The position numbers were made by a program, and so were the translations under genes. From contig JAAESX010000037.1 of NCBI GenBank assembly GCA_024228935.1, positions 62,001-126,000 of the forward strand: a stretch of DNA of 64,000 nucleotides, written 5' to 3'. The notes beneath the pieces were generated by a model. The model did no database searches, was not told the origin of the DNA, and saw only the letters and a list, made by a program, of their open reading frames with translations. This stretch comes from Pseudomonadota bacterium. Lineage in GTDB: Bacteria > Myxococcota_A > UBA796 > CAJQPC01. Positions 16,323 through 36,077 of this stretch are shown piece by piece. Within the stretch, counting starts at the first letter, position 1, and each line of letters begins with the position of its first letter.

Positions 16323-17970
16323 CTCGGAGCAGCTCGTCGGCGGGGTGTCCCCACGCGAGCTCCACGAGGTTCAGCAGCAGGTCGACGTCGCCAGCGAGCG
16401 CGCGGAGTTGTCAGATGCGCACGTCCCCGTCCCAGCTGCCCGACACCAGCTGGTCCCCGTCGAAGGCGAGCGCGGCGACCCGCCCGGTGTGGCCCCGGAG
16501 CGTCGCCACGTGCTCGAGGTCGGGGAGGCGATGCAACAGGATGCGCCCGTCGGCCAGCCCCACCGCGACGAGGTCGCCCCGTAGAGCCAGGTCGGCGGGG
16601 TGGTCGGGGAGCTCGACCCAGGCGCCGGTCTCCAGGAGCACGAGCGTGTCGGCGGTCGCGAGCACCGTCACGTCGTCCTGGGCGGCCACCGCGACGGCCG
16701 GATGGTGGCCGGACCGGGTCGGTCCGTGGGTGTCCACGCGGAACAGGCCGCCGTCCTCGAGCAGCGCGATGGCGCCGTGGCGTAGCCGACGAGCATCTCG
16801 CCATCGGGGCCGAACGCGACGTCCTTCGCGACACCCGCATCCAGCGTGTCAGCGCGGACCCGTTCGCCCGAGCGCAGGTCGTGGACGAGCAACTGGCCGT
16901 CGCCATGGCCGGTCAGGACGAGGCCGTCGCGCACATCCAGCCCGGCGACACCCGGACCGAGTGACAGACGGTGGGGGGCGGCAACAGGAAGGCTCCACCG
17001 CGTGTCGTCGACGAGCAGGTCGGCGCCGTCCCACGCCAGCGGCGAGCCGGACAAGGCCGCGTCCGCGCGCTGGGCCCGGTCCCGCTCCTCGACGACGCGC
17101 TTCGTCGAGACGCCGACCGCGACGCCGACGGCCAGGACCGCGAGGACACCGATGGTCACCGGCAGTCGGTAGGCGCGCAGTGTCCGTCGCAGCAGCTCCC
17201 CGGGCGAGTAGTCGTGCGCCGCGACACGGCGCCCCTCGAACCAGGCCAGCAGGTCGTCCGCCAGCTGCCCGGCGTCGGCGTACCGGTCCTCGGAGCGCTC
17301 GGCGGTCGCTCGGCGGATGACGGCGTCCAGCTCGGGCGAGGGCACCTCGAGCACGTGCTCCAGCGTGCGGCCCAGGCTGTAGACATCGCTGGCCGCCGTC
17401 AGCGCCTCGCCCCGGGACTGCTCGGGGCTGCTGAAAGGGGCCGTTCCACAGGACGGGCCGGGCGTGGACCGTCCCGCGTCGAGCACGCAGGCAAGGCCCC
17501 AGTCCGCGACGCGGGTACTCCCCCTGGGCGCCGACGAGCAGGTTCTCGGGCTTCAGATCCCAATGCAGCACCCCGTGGGCATGGGCGTGGGCGACGGCGC
17601 GGCTGGCGTCCAGGACGTGACGAACGCGGGTGGCGTCGTCGGTCGCCTCGGCCAGCGTGTGGCCCGGGAGCACAGGCATCGTGTAGTAGGCGCGGCCATC
17701 GGGAAGGCGGCCGGCGTCGTGGATCGGGACGATGCCAGGGTGGTCCAGGCGCGCGGTCAGGCGAGCCTCGCGGACCAGTGCGGTCTCGCCCGCGGGCGAG
17801 TTGGCGACCTTGAGCGCCACAGGTCGCCCGAGTCGCTCGTCGAAGCGCAGCTCGACCTCGCCCATCCCGCCGCGACCGAGCGTCCCTTCACGCGGGTAGC
17901 GCTGGTCATCTGGCGCGTCGAAGGGTCCGGCGTCCAGGGCCACCTCGTCCAGGGGAGCGCCGCTCTTCAC
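16312..17970 (-). pseudogene. Ser/Thr kinase-WD40 fusion, broken by two frameshifts and one TGA
   Basis: GTG 17970 overlaps the preceding stop (GTGA). The kinase part has GRGGMGEVE, Lys54, HWDLKPENLL (HWD rather than HRD) and, after a shift near 17510, VADWGLACVLD and SSPEQSRGEA. A membrane helix (TIGVLAVLAVGVAVGV) leads to a WD40 propeller (DGLVLTGHGDGQLLVHDL). A second shift near 16785 joins to ALLEDGGLFRVD, then LRGHTGRVAALAFDGDQLV and SGSWDGDVRI, where a TGA (16411-16413) stands where WD40 repeats have Trp. The same frame continues QLRALAGDVDLLLNLVELAW to a stop at 16312. The unbroken protein would be a membrane kinase with an extracytoplasmic propeller. Confidence 0.72.
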
Positions 17971-18824
17971 GTGCGGTCCTCGACGGTGTTGCCGGGCTGC
18001 AGGCGGAGCTCGATCAGCCCGGCGCCCGTCGGCTGGACCAGGTCGGTCCGCAGGCCGGCGGCGCGGAGCTTCGCGCGCAGGCGAGCCAGGTTCGCGTCGA
18101 GGCGCATCCGGGCCAGCTGGGGGTCGTCCGCGTCGGGCCAGACCTCGGCGGCCAGCAGGGTCCACGCGACCGGACCGTCGAGGAGCACGAGCTCGCAGAC
18201 CATGCGCGCGAGCACGCCGGACAGCGTCAGCACCAGCCGGTTCCTGCGGTGCACGTGGAGCGAGTCGTAGTGGGCGACGAGGTGGAGCGGGGCGGCCAGG
18301 CCGTCCTGTCGCGTCGGCGCCGTGTCCTGGAGCGGCAGCGTCACGATCTGCAAGGAACCGACGGTGTCTCCTGGGGCAAGCGGTCGGGTGCCTCGGTCGT
18401 CTCGAACGCGCCAGCCGCCGCCCGTGGACCAGATGTGCGCCGTGGCGCCTTCCTTCCAGCCCACGCGCAGTCGGCCGTCCACGAGCGAACAGACCGGGGG
18501 GAGCGGGCGCAGGGGCTCCGCGACGCCGAGCACAGCCTCGGGCAGCCAGACGTCGAGGACCTCGACGGCGACGCCTGGAGCGAGGGTCACGACCAGCCCC
18601 GGCTGGAGCACGGCCTCCTCGACGCGACGCCCGTCCAGAGCGAAGACTCCGCGGAGAGCCAGAAGCCGCAGCGCGCCGTCCCGCAGGCTGACCATGGCGT
18701 GGGCCTCGCTCACGCGGCCGTCGTCGATCGACAGCGCGGCCGTGTGCAGCCGTCCGACGACGTCGCCGGGTACGAGCTCGTGCTCTCGGCCGTCGGGTCC
18801 TCGGATGGTCGTGTAGGCGCGCAT
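17967..18824 (-). CDS. FHA-like protein with C-terminal winged-helix-like domain
   Basis: 285 residues, apparently intact. The N-terminal part resembles an FHA sandwich (ELVPGDVVGRLHTAALSIDD, RVSEAHAMVSLRDGALRLL). A middle beta-rich region follows. The last 90 residues are helical with ARMVCELVLLDGPVAWTLLA, EVWPDADDPQLARMRLDANL and ARLRAKLRAAGLRTDLV, which resembles an OmpR/SARP-type DNA-binding domain. ATG 18824 overlaps the upstream TGA (TGATG) and its stop overlaps the kinase start. It probably senses phosphorylation by the adjacent kinase; with that kinase broken, its signal may be lost. DNA binding is inferred. Confidence 0.6.
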   Translation of the reverse strand: MRAYTTIRGPDGREHELVPGDVVGRLHTAALSIDDGRVSEAHAMVSLRDGALRLLALRGVFALDGRRVEEAVLQPGLVVTLAPGVAVEVLDVWLPEAVLGVAEPLRPLPPVCSLVDGRLRVGWKEGATAHIWSTGGGWRVRDDRGTRPLAPGDTVGSLQIVTLPLQDTAPTRQDGLAAPLHLVAHYDSLHVHRRNRLVLTLSGVLARMVCELVLLDGPVAWTLLAAEVWPDADDPQLARMRLDANLARLRAKLRAAGLRTDLVQPTGAGLIELRLQPGNTVEDRT

Positions 18825-19578
18825 CAGAGCTCCGCGAGGAAGTCGCGGATGTCCTGCCGAGGCGCGTCGAGCTGGAAGAGCACCTCGTGGCCGTCCTGCA
18901 GGCCGTCCTCGGCGTACTGGATGTGGTGCGTCCCGGTGGGGGCGCTCACCAGCTCGCCGCTGCCCAGGTGGAGCATGTCCTCGAGCGGCGTGAAGTCCGC
19001 GAGCTCGGGATGCTCGGCGTCCAGCGCAGGCTCGACCAGGTCCAGGCCCAGGCTCACGGCGGTCGCGTTCGTCATCGGCGGCAGGATGTAGTGGTCGACG
19101 ATGCCCTGGATCTGGAGGATGGAGACGCCCAGCTCCTGGATGGCGGCGCCGTAGACGGGCGGTCCTGGGTGGTGAACTCGAACGTGTCGCCCAGGACCTC
19201 GACGGTGTAGGTCGTCTGCGGCGAGAACGGCACACCCTGGACGGGTAGCGCGACGAGCAGGTCGTCGGTGCCGAACGGGCCGCCGTCCTCGAGCAGGACG
19301 ACGTCGACCGGGTGGTCGATGAGGACGTCGGGCGGCGCTGCGGGATCGGCCTGGACGCCGGGCTCGAGCGGCATGAAGATCGCGCTGGTCGTGCCCCATC
19401 CGTCCAGTTCCTCGGCCAGCGCGACGGCCGACGCGACGAACGCCACGTCGTTGTCGGGGAAGCCCGAGAACATCCGCGCGTCGCTCGGTCAGGGGGCGTC
19501 CCAGAAGGCGCCATCGTGGTCGAGCTTCAGGCCCGGCTGGTCGACCGGCCCCGCGCACGCGACGACCCAGGCGATCAC
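18824..19578 (-). pseudogene. Lipoprotein with a premature TGA and a frameshift
   Basis: GTG 19578 overlaps the previous stop (GTGA) and starts MIAWVVACAGPVDQPG, lipobox Cys8. After GAFWDAP a TGA (19489-19491) is followed in frame by PSDARMFSGFPDND. The family pattern is FFDxPWPSD, so Trp (TGG) was probably mutated to TGA. Near 19160 the frame shifts (FTTQDR to PVYGAAIQELGVSIL). One lost copy of a CCCG unit in a CGCCCGCCCG-like tract would explain this. The remainder (HYILPPMTNATAV, QYAEDGLQDGHEVLFQLDAP) is well conserved in codon use. The function is unknown; it was first or second in an operon with FHA and kinase genes. Confidence 0.65.
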
Positions 19579-19988
19579 TCGGGCTCCACCGGGGGCCTCG
19601 GGCGGAGAAGGGACACCATCAGCACCAGGCTTCCGCCGATGCCCCAGCCGAGCAGGCCGACTGCGTCGAAGGCCGCTTCGGAGCCGCCGCTGGACATCGA
19701 GAGATCGGGCAAGACGCCATTCGTCGCGAGCGCCCAGACGTTCACGGGGATGGCGACCACGAGCATCACCTGCAGGAACCGGTACGTGGTCATCGAGCGC
19801 CGGCGCACCAGGTCGACGTAGCCGTCCATCAGCGGGAACAGCAGCAGGCTGGCGGCGGCGCCGACGGCCACCCCGAGCGCCAGGCTGTGCTGGGCCACGA
19901 AGAAGCTGAGCCCAGCCAGGCCCATGGCCCCGAGTGTGGGGAGCGCGGTCCGGAGCACGAGCTTGGACAGGTCGGTGAAGCTGGTCAC
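19575..19988 (-). CDS. Four-helix membrane protein of unknown function
   Basis: 137 residues with about four membrane segments (LGAMGLAGLSFFVA, LALGVAVGAAASLLLFPLM, FLQVMLVVAIPVNVWAL, AVGLLGWGIGGSLVLMVSLL) and a basic loop DLVRRRSMTTYR. The GTG at 19988 is preceded by CATGAT with a 6-nt gap, close to the leaderless -10 pattern seen elsewhere. Its stop overlaps the next gene by GTGA. It is therefore likely the first gene of the decayed lipoprotein-FHA-kinase operon. No family was recognised. Confidence 0.6.
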   Translation of the reverse strand: MTSFTDLSKLVLRTALPTLGAMGLAGLSFFVAQHSLALGVAVGAAASLLLFPLMDGYVDLVRRRSMTTYRFLQVMLVVAIPVNVWALATNGVLPDLSMSSGGSEAAFDAVGLLGWGIGGSLVLMVSLLRPRPPVEPE

Positions 19989-20024
19989 GCGGGCATCATG
20001 CCGCGACGTTCGCTGGGAGGCTGC

Positions 20025-20030
20025 TACGGT
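20025..20030 (+). promoter_or_regulatory. Probable -10 box TACGGT, leaderless spacing
   Basis: TACGGT ends 6 nt before the ATG at 20037. It supports that ATG, and hence the very short lipoprotein signal of the gene. Confidence 0.55.
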
Positions 20031-20036
20031 CCGCGC

Positions 20037-20831
20037 ATGATGCTCCTCCTCTCGCTCGCCTGCACCGATCCCGAGGCCATCGCGGTCGCCGCCTGCCAGG
20101 CCGTCCCGACGGTCTCTCCCGACGCGGCCTCGGTCGCGCTGTTGACCCCGCTCATCACCGCGAAGGACCTCGCCGCGGTCACGGGCGCCGAGCCCACCGC
20201 GGGCCAGGCAGCCGTCGGGGACCTGAGCCCGCTGCGGGCCGGGACGACCTGCACGGTCGAGTCGGTCGAGGGTGCGGGCTCCGGTGCCTGGGCCGTCGCG
20301 CTCAAGCGGAGCGCGCCGTCGGTCGGTTCGGACGGAGCGCTCGGAGCCGCCGTGGACACCGAGTTCACCTGGCAGGTCACGGACGCCGAGGGTGGCCGGG
20401 CGGCACCGGGCCTCGTCGCCGCTGCGGCGATGCGCAAGTCCATCGCCGAGGCGCGTGCCGAAGGGGACGTCCGACGGGCTGCCGCGACCACCCGGACGCT
20501 GGCGAAGAGCTTCCCGGATCCGACACTGACCGTCGACGTCGCGCTGGCCGAGGCCGAGCTCGAGCGGGACGACTACCGCGACCAGCTGACAGCAGCGTTC
20601 GACGGGGCCGACGACACCAACGTCCAGGGGCACGTCGAGAACGCTGGAGACCGCGCCCTGACCGGGGTCGTCGTGACCGCGACGTTCCAGGTTTCGGGCA
20701 GTCCGGTGGACTCGGTCCAGGCGGTCGGAGACCTCCCGGCCGGCGGGTCCGTGCCCTTCGAGATCCCGATCACGGCGGGTGCCGAGGGGAGCGTGAAGTT
20801 CACCGCGTCGGACTTCGTTTTCGCGGACTGA
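20037..20831 (+). CDS. Lipoprotein with C-terminal FxLYD/CARDB-like beta-sandwich
   Basis: 264 residues. The signal is MMLLLSLACTD with Cys9. The first half, with AKDLAAVTGAEPTAGQAAVG, is unassigned. A helical stretch near 125-175 (AAAAMRKSIAEARAEGDVRR) leads into a beta-sandwich: NVQGHVENAGDRALTGVVV, TATFQVSGSPVDSV and LPAGGSVPFEIPI. That pattern is typical of FxLYD or CARDB domains, which are adhesion or binding sandwiches of exported proteins. The protein is periplasmic or outer-membrane anchored. The gene lies directly before the acyltransferase-PKS pair, but a functional link is not shown. Confidence 0.68.
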   Translation: MMLLLSLACTDPEAIAVAACQAVPTVSPDAASVALLTPLITAKDLAAVTGAEPTAGQAAVGDLSPLRAGTTCTVESVEGAGSGAWAVALKRSAPSVGSDGALGAAVDTEFTWQVTDAEGGRAAPGLVAAAAMRKSIAEARAEGDVRRAAATTRTLAKSFPDPTLTVDVALAEAELERDDYRDQLTAAFDGADDTNVQGHVENAGDRALTGVVVTATFQVSGSPVDSVQAVGDLPAGGSVPFEIPITAGAEGSVKFTASDFVFAD

Positions 20832-20933
20832 CGAGGCGGTTATTGGGCGGGCTTTCCAGGCGCGCCCATCACGACTCCGACACCAGACACCGCCGTCCAG
20901 AAGCTCGACTACCGGTGGTGGACGTTCGCGACG

Positions 20934-22076
20934 GTGATCGGGGTGTTCATCCGGTACGTCCTGATGCGGCTGAAGATCCGCACGCAGACGGCCCCGCCTG
21001 CGACCGGCGCGGTGCTGTTCCTGGGCAACCACACGACGTTCTCGGACCCCATGGTGATGGCGCTCGCGGCCAGCCGCCCGGTCCACTTCATGGCGTCCGA
21101 GCAGCTGTTCCGGAACGAGAAGTCCGGCAAGTGGGTCCGTCGTCTCCACGCCTTTCCGAAGGCGAAGTACGCCCGGGACAAGGAGGCCATCGGCAAGGTG
21201 GTCGAGCACAACCAGGCCGGCCGGGCGCTGGGCCTGTTCCCCGAGGGCAACCGCAGCTGGGATGGCCGTTCGCTGCCCGTGCGACCGGGTCTGGGTTGGC
21301 TCATCAAGAAGATCGAGGGCCCCATCATCTTCGTCCGGAACGAGACGGGGTGGATGCTCCATCCCCGCTGGGCCCGCTACCCCCGGTGGGTGCCCATGAA
21401 GGTCGAGATCAGCGAGCCGGTGACCTACCCGGCGGACTGGACCACAGCGCAGATCGAGGCCGATGTCACCGAGAAGATCGCCATCGACTCCGCTTCGGTC
21501 GAGCTCGACGGCTTCTGCTGGGGCTACAAGCTGGCGCACGGCCTGCCCATGTACCTGTGGGCCTGTCCGACCTGCTTCGCGATGGACACGCTTCGGGTCG
21601 ACCCGGCCGATGACGACGGGATCGACTGCCCGGGCTGCGGCTCGGCCTGGAAGCTGGACGTGCGCGGCCACCTGACGACGGTCCGCGCGGACGCCAAGGC
21701 ACAGACCATCGCCCAGGCCTACGACGTCATCACCGAGCACTTCGGCGAGCTGCCGACGGTCGACGCCGACCGGTTCGTCGACACCGGCATCGCGCTGGAC
21801 GACTCTCGGCTCGAGGTCTCGTCCGTGGTCGACGGTGAGCTGACGGCCATCGTGGCCGGCTCGGCGACGCTCTCAAGCGCCTCGCTGAAGGTCGGCGACT
21901 GGGAGCTCCCCCTGAAGTCCATGAAGGCGGTGTCGATCGAGCTGGGCAACGTGCTCCAGGTCCGCACCGCCGACGAGCTGCTCCAGCTCGACACGAACAG
22001 CCCGCTCAAGTGGCGACACTTCCTTGCTGCGCACCACGCTGCCAGCTCCCCTCGTCGACGAGGACGCCGCCGCTGA
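20934..22076 (+). CDS. PlsC-type acyltransferase with zinc ribbon, PKS-linked paralogue
   Basis: 380 residues from GTG 20934. The catalytic motifs are NHTTFSD (His33, Asp38) and FPEG (102-105). The zinc ribbon is CPTC (211/214) and CPGC (232/235), followed by a C-terminal domain like that of the 4040-5209 paralogue. Comparison suggests about 20 residues are missing at the N-terminus. The frame stays open upstream to an ATC at 20868 in a context (CGCCCATCACGACTCCGAC) that resembles the paralogue's start, so the true start may be ATC or a mutated ATG. The PKS begins 21 nt after the stop, implying one transcript. It may transfer the PKS product onto a lipid acceptor; this is inferred. Confidence 0.83.
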   Translation: MIGVFIRYVLMRLKIRTQTAPPATGAVLFLGNHTTFSDPMVMALAASRPVHFMASEQLFRNEKSGKWVRRLHAFPKAKYARDKEAIGKVVEHNQAGRALGLFPEGNRSWDGRSLPVRPGLGWLIKKIEGPIIFVRNETGWMLHPRWARYPRWVPMKVEISEPVTYPADWTTAQIEADVTEKIAIDSASVELDGFCWGYKLAHGLPMYLWACPTCFAMDTLRVDPADDDGIDCPGCGSAWKLDVRGHLTTVRADAKAQTIAQAYDVITEHFGELPTVDADRFVDTGIALDDSRLEVSSVVDGELTAIVAGSATLSSASLKVGDWELPLKSMKAVSIELGNVLQVRTADELLQLDTNSPLKWRHFLAAHHAASSPRRRGRRR

Positions 22077-22097
22077 GCGCGCCCGTCAGGAGACACG

Positions 22098-33425
<11,328 letters not shown>

Positions 33426-33450
33426 GGCTGGGTTCTCGGGTCGGCTCCTG

Positions 33451-33508
33451 CGAGTCGTGGCTTGCGCGAGTCGTGGCTTGCGCGAGTCGTGGCTTGCGCG
33501 AGTCGTGG
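33451..33508. repeat. 16-bp tandem repeat, about 3.6 copies
   Basis: The unit CGAGTCGTGGCTTGCG is repeated perfectly starting at 33451, 33467, 33483 and 33499 (last copy partial), 26 nt after the PKS stop. The period is not a multiple of three and no gene spans it. Confidence 0.9.
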
Positions 33509-33509
33509 T

Positions 33510-33611
33510 GAGAAGGCGAGTTCTGGTCGTCTTGAGGGTCTCAACTCGCTTCGTGACGGTGAGAAGGGGAGTTCTGGGCCTCCTGGGGGTCTCAAGTCGC
33601 ATTGTGGCGGT
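33510..33611. repeat. Two copies of a 51-bp dispersed repeat
   Basis: Two 51-bp units (33510-33560 and 33561-33611) share GAGAAGG at the start, GAGTTCTGG, and a core GGTCTCAA-TCGC-T-GTG-CGG. The same unit, diverged, occurs at 48541-48731. A third partial copy starts at 33612 (GAGGAC). Confidence 0.85.
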
Positions 33612-33628
33612 GAGGACGTCGCTGCGCC

Positions 33629-33856
33629 GTTGGGTGCGAACTGCGCAGATCCGGCAGTCCAGCGTCGAACAGGCGCTGATCCGAGCCGAACTGCGCGATT
33701 TCGGCAGTTGGGTGCGAACTGCGCGATTCTGGCAGTTGGGTGCGAACTGCGCAGAGCCGGCAGTCCAGCGTCGATCAGGCGCTGATCCGAGCCGAACTGC
33801 GCGATTTCGGCAGTTGGGTGCGAACTGCGCGATTCCGGCAGTTGGGTGCGAACTGC
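33629..33856. repeat. Palindromic repeat array with 106-bp higher-order period
   Basis: The array alternates a 28-bp unit (CAGTTGGGTGCGAACTGCGC plus 8 bp) and a 50-bp unit (starts CAGTCCAGCG) in the order S-L-S-S-L-S-S. L units at 33655 and 33761 differ at only one position in their first 24 bp, giving a 106-bp super-repeat. Inverted arms CAGTT/AACTG and AACTGC/GCAGTT recur throughout, so the array can form a series of alternating hairpins. It fills the gap between the PKS and the channel gene. It could act as a terminator or mRNA stabiliser, or be a REP-like element. Confidence 0.88.
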
Positions 33857-33927
33857 ACCACTGGCACACCTTGCAGCGGCCATCCCCCACACAGCCCGTT
33901 ACATCGCCGAGTTCCCGAGGTTCCACC

Positions 33928-35784
33928 ATGCAGATCCTGCTGTTCGTCGCGCTGTTCCTGTCGTCCGCCTGGGCGCAGGACCCGGCGCCTGAAGCCCCCG
34001 CTGTCGAGGCGGCCGTCGAGGCCGCCGAAGCTGCCCCCGAGGCCACTCCCGAGGCCACTCCCGAGGTCGAGGCCCCCGCCGCGGCGCCCGTCGAGACGCT
34101 CGAGGCCGTCGCGCTGATCCCTGAGCCCCCGCCCGTCGCGCCCGTCGCGACCGGTGCCGATGCCGTCGACGCCGAGCTGGCCGACGGTGAGCTGGCAGAC
34201 GGCGAGGTCCCCGAGGCCGACATGTGGGACCTGCTCCTGTCCGGCGGCTTCGCCGGCTTCTGGGAGGCCATCAAGCCCATCTTCCTGGGCCTGGGCTACT
34301 TCCTGCTGGGTTGGATGGCCGCCAAGGTCATCAGCTTCCTGGTCTTCAAGGGTCTGACCAAGACCGAGATCGACGACTGGATCGCGGACAAGCTGGGCCT
34401 CGGACCCATGCTCGAAGGCGCCGAGCCGAACAAGCTCGAAAAGGTCATCAGCCAGATCGTCTTCTGGACGCTGGGCCTTTTCGTCTCGGTCATCGCGCTC
34501 GAGAAGGCGGGCTTCAGCCAGGCCGCCGCGCCCATCCAGAACTTCCTCGAGGCCGTGACCGGCGCTCTTCCCTACGTCGGGAAGGCCGCGCTCATCATGG
34601 TCGTGACCTTCGTCGCTGGAACGGTCCTGAAGACCATCGTCCGCACCGTGCTGGACAAGGCCGGTGTCGACAAGCGCTTCGCCGAGCTGTCGCAGGCCGA
34701 GGACGATGCGCCCGAAGAGGCCACCGAGGCTCCCGATCTGGCGTTCAGCGAGAACGCCGGCCGCACCGTCTTCTGGCTCGTGATGCTGCTGGGCCTCGCG
34801 TCCGCCGCTGACGCCCTGAACATCGGCCCCATCGCCGAGTCCATGCGCGGCGCCATCGAGACCGTCGTCGGGTTCCTGCCCCACCTGGGTGTGAGCATCG
34901 TCATCCTGGTCGGTGGCTACGTCCTGGGCCGCATCGCCCGCGCCGTCGTCATGAACGTCCTGAAGACGGCGGGCTTCGACAAGCTCATCGCCCGCATCAA
35001 GATGGACGCGCTGTTCGGCGAGCGGAAGGCGAGCGGGGTCATGGGCCTGCTCGTGAACCTGTTCGTGATGCTCCAGGCGCTCATCGCCGCGCTGAACGAG
35101 GTCGGCCTCGAGACGCTCGCCGGTCCGCTGACCGAGATGATGGGCCGCTTCTGGACGCTCCTGCCCGAGCTGGCCGTCAGCGGCTTCCTGCTCGCGGTCG
35201 GTGTGCTCGCCGGTCGAGTCCTGCGTGGCGTCGTCACCAAGGTCCTGGCCACGGCCGGCTTCGACAAGCTGATGGAAGGCATCGGCTTCGGCAAGCTGTC
35301 CGAGAAGGAGGAGTACGACACGCCGTCCAAGGTCGTGGGTGTCTTCATCCAGGTCGGCATCATCCTGATGGCGACGGCCCAGGTCCTGGAGAACCTGGCC
35401 CTCGACACGTGGGCTGCCTACCTGAACGAGCTGATGTCCTACGGCATCAAGAACGTCGCGGTCAGCGCGGTCATCCTGTGCATCGGCTTCGCGGTCGCCA
35501 ACGCGGTGCGGGCGCTCATCGCCTCGCGCACGGACGCCGACGCGGACATGCAGAAGGGCCTGTCCACGGTCGCGTACTACGGCGTGCTCGTCCTGGCGGC
35601 GACGGCTGCGGTGCGGCACCTCGACGTCGCCGAGGACTTCGTCCTGATGACGTTCGCGCTGCTGTTCGGCTCGCTGTGTCTCGCGACGGCGCTGGCGTTC
35701 GGGCTCGGTGCCCGGGACGTGGCCGGTGAGATCGTGCGCAAGCAGTACGACCGCGCCAAGGACCACATCGATCCCGTCGAGTGA
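33928..35784 (+). CDS. TM-helix-repeat (PF05552, CmpX-like) membrane channel protein
   Basis: 618 residues. Signal peptide MQILLFVALFLSSAWA, then an Ala/Glu/Pro-rich linker (about 17-90). A channel-like region follows with repeated conserved TM helices: AALIMVVTFVAGTVLKTIV, GVSIVILVGGYVLGRIA and AVSGFLLAVGVLAGRVLRGV. Each is followed by a KAGVDKRF/TAGFDKLI-type amphipathic segment. This is the conserved TM-helix repeat of CmpX-type proteins related to mechanosensitive channels; a full MscS beta domain was not seen. It may sense envelope tension. The gene follows the PKS across the repeat array. The next small membrane gene overlaps its stop (GTGA). Confidence 0.82.
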   Translation: MQILLFVALFLSSAWAQDPAPEAPAVEAAVEAAEAAPEATPEATPEVEAPAAAPVETLEAVALIPEPPPVAPVATGADAVDAELADGELADGEVPEADMWDLLLSGGFAGFWEAIKPIFLGLGYFLLGWMAAKVISFLVFKGLTKTEIDDWIADKLGLGPMLEGAEPNKLEKVISQIVFWTLGLFVSVIALEKAGFSQAAAPIQNFLEAVTGALPYVGKAALIMVVTFVAGTVLKTIVRTVLDKAGVDKRFAELSQAEDDAPEEATEAPDLAFSENAGRTVFWLVMLLGLASAADALNIGPIAESMRGAIETVVGFLPHLGVSIVILVGGYVLGRIARAVVMNVLKTAGFDKLIARIKMDALFGERKASGVMGLLVNLFVMLQALIAALNEVGLETLAGPLTEMMGRFWTLLPELAVSGFLLAVGVLAGRVLRGVVTKVLATAGFDKLMEGIGFGKLSEKEEYDTPSKVVGVFIQVGIILMATAQVLENLALDTWAAYLNELMSYGIKNVAVSAVILCIGFAVANAVRALIASRTDADADMQKGLSTVAYYGVLVLAATAAVRHLDVAEDFVLMTFALLFGSLCLATALAFGLGARDVAGEIVRKQYDRAKDHIDPVE

Positions 35785-36077
35785 TTCGTAGCTTTCTCCT
35801 GACGTGGGCCGTTGCTGCGGTCCTCGTCGGAGCCACCGCGTTGCTGGGGATCGCGCTCGCGGGCCCCAGCATCTCGGACGGCGAGCTGGCCGTCATGCTC
35901 CTCGTCCCGCTTCACGGCGGGACCTGGTTCGGCTCGACGCTCGTCTACGCGATCCGCATCCGCGACCTGCCGGCAGAGACCGCCAGGAAGGCGGTCGCCA
36001 TCGCGTTGCACCTGGTCGGCAGCACGCTGTTCTCGGCCATGGGCGTGATCGCGCTGTTGATCGTGTTCAACCGGTAG
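35781..36077 (+). CDS. Small three-helix membrane protein coupled to the channel gene
   Basis: 98 residues starting at GTG 35781, which overlaps the channel gene stop by GTGA. Three hydrophobic segments are evident (FLLTWAVAAVLVGATALLGI, MLLVPLHGGTWFGSTLVYAI, LVGSTLFSAMGVIALLIVF), with a basic loop RIRDLPAETARK. Translational coupling suggests it is an accessory or regulatory subunit of the channel. Its last 11 bp overlap the convergent Usp gene. No family was recognised. Confidence 0.62.
   Translation: MIRSFLLTWAVAAVLVGATALLGIALAGPSISDGELAVMLLVPLHGGTWFGSTLVYAIRIRDLPAETARKAVAIALHLVGSTLFSAMGVIALLIVFNR

Noticed and set aside
19489..19491. Second selenocysteine codon
   Set aside because: The family residue at this place is Trp or Phe (PWPSD), there is no redox motif, and a frameshift follows in the same gene.
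33629..33856. CRISPR array
   Set aside because: Units are adjacent without unique spacers, lengths alternate 28 and 50 bp, and no cas gene is in the window.
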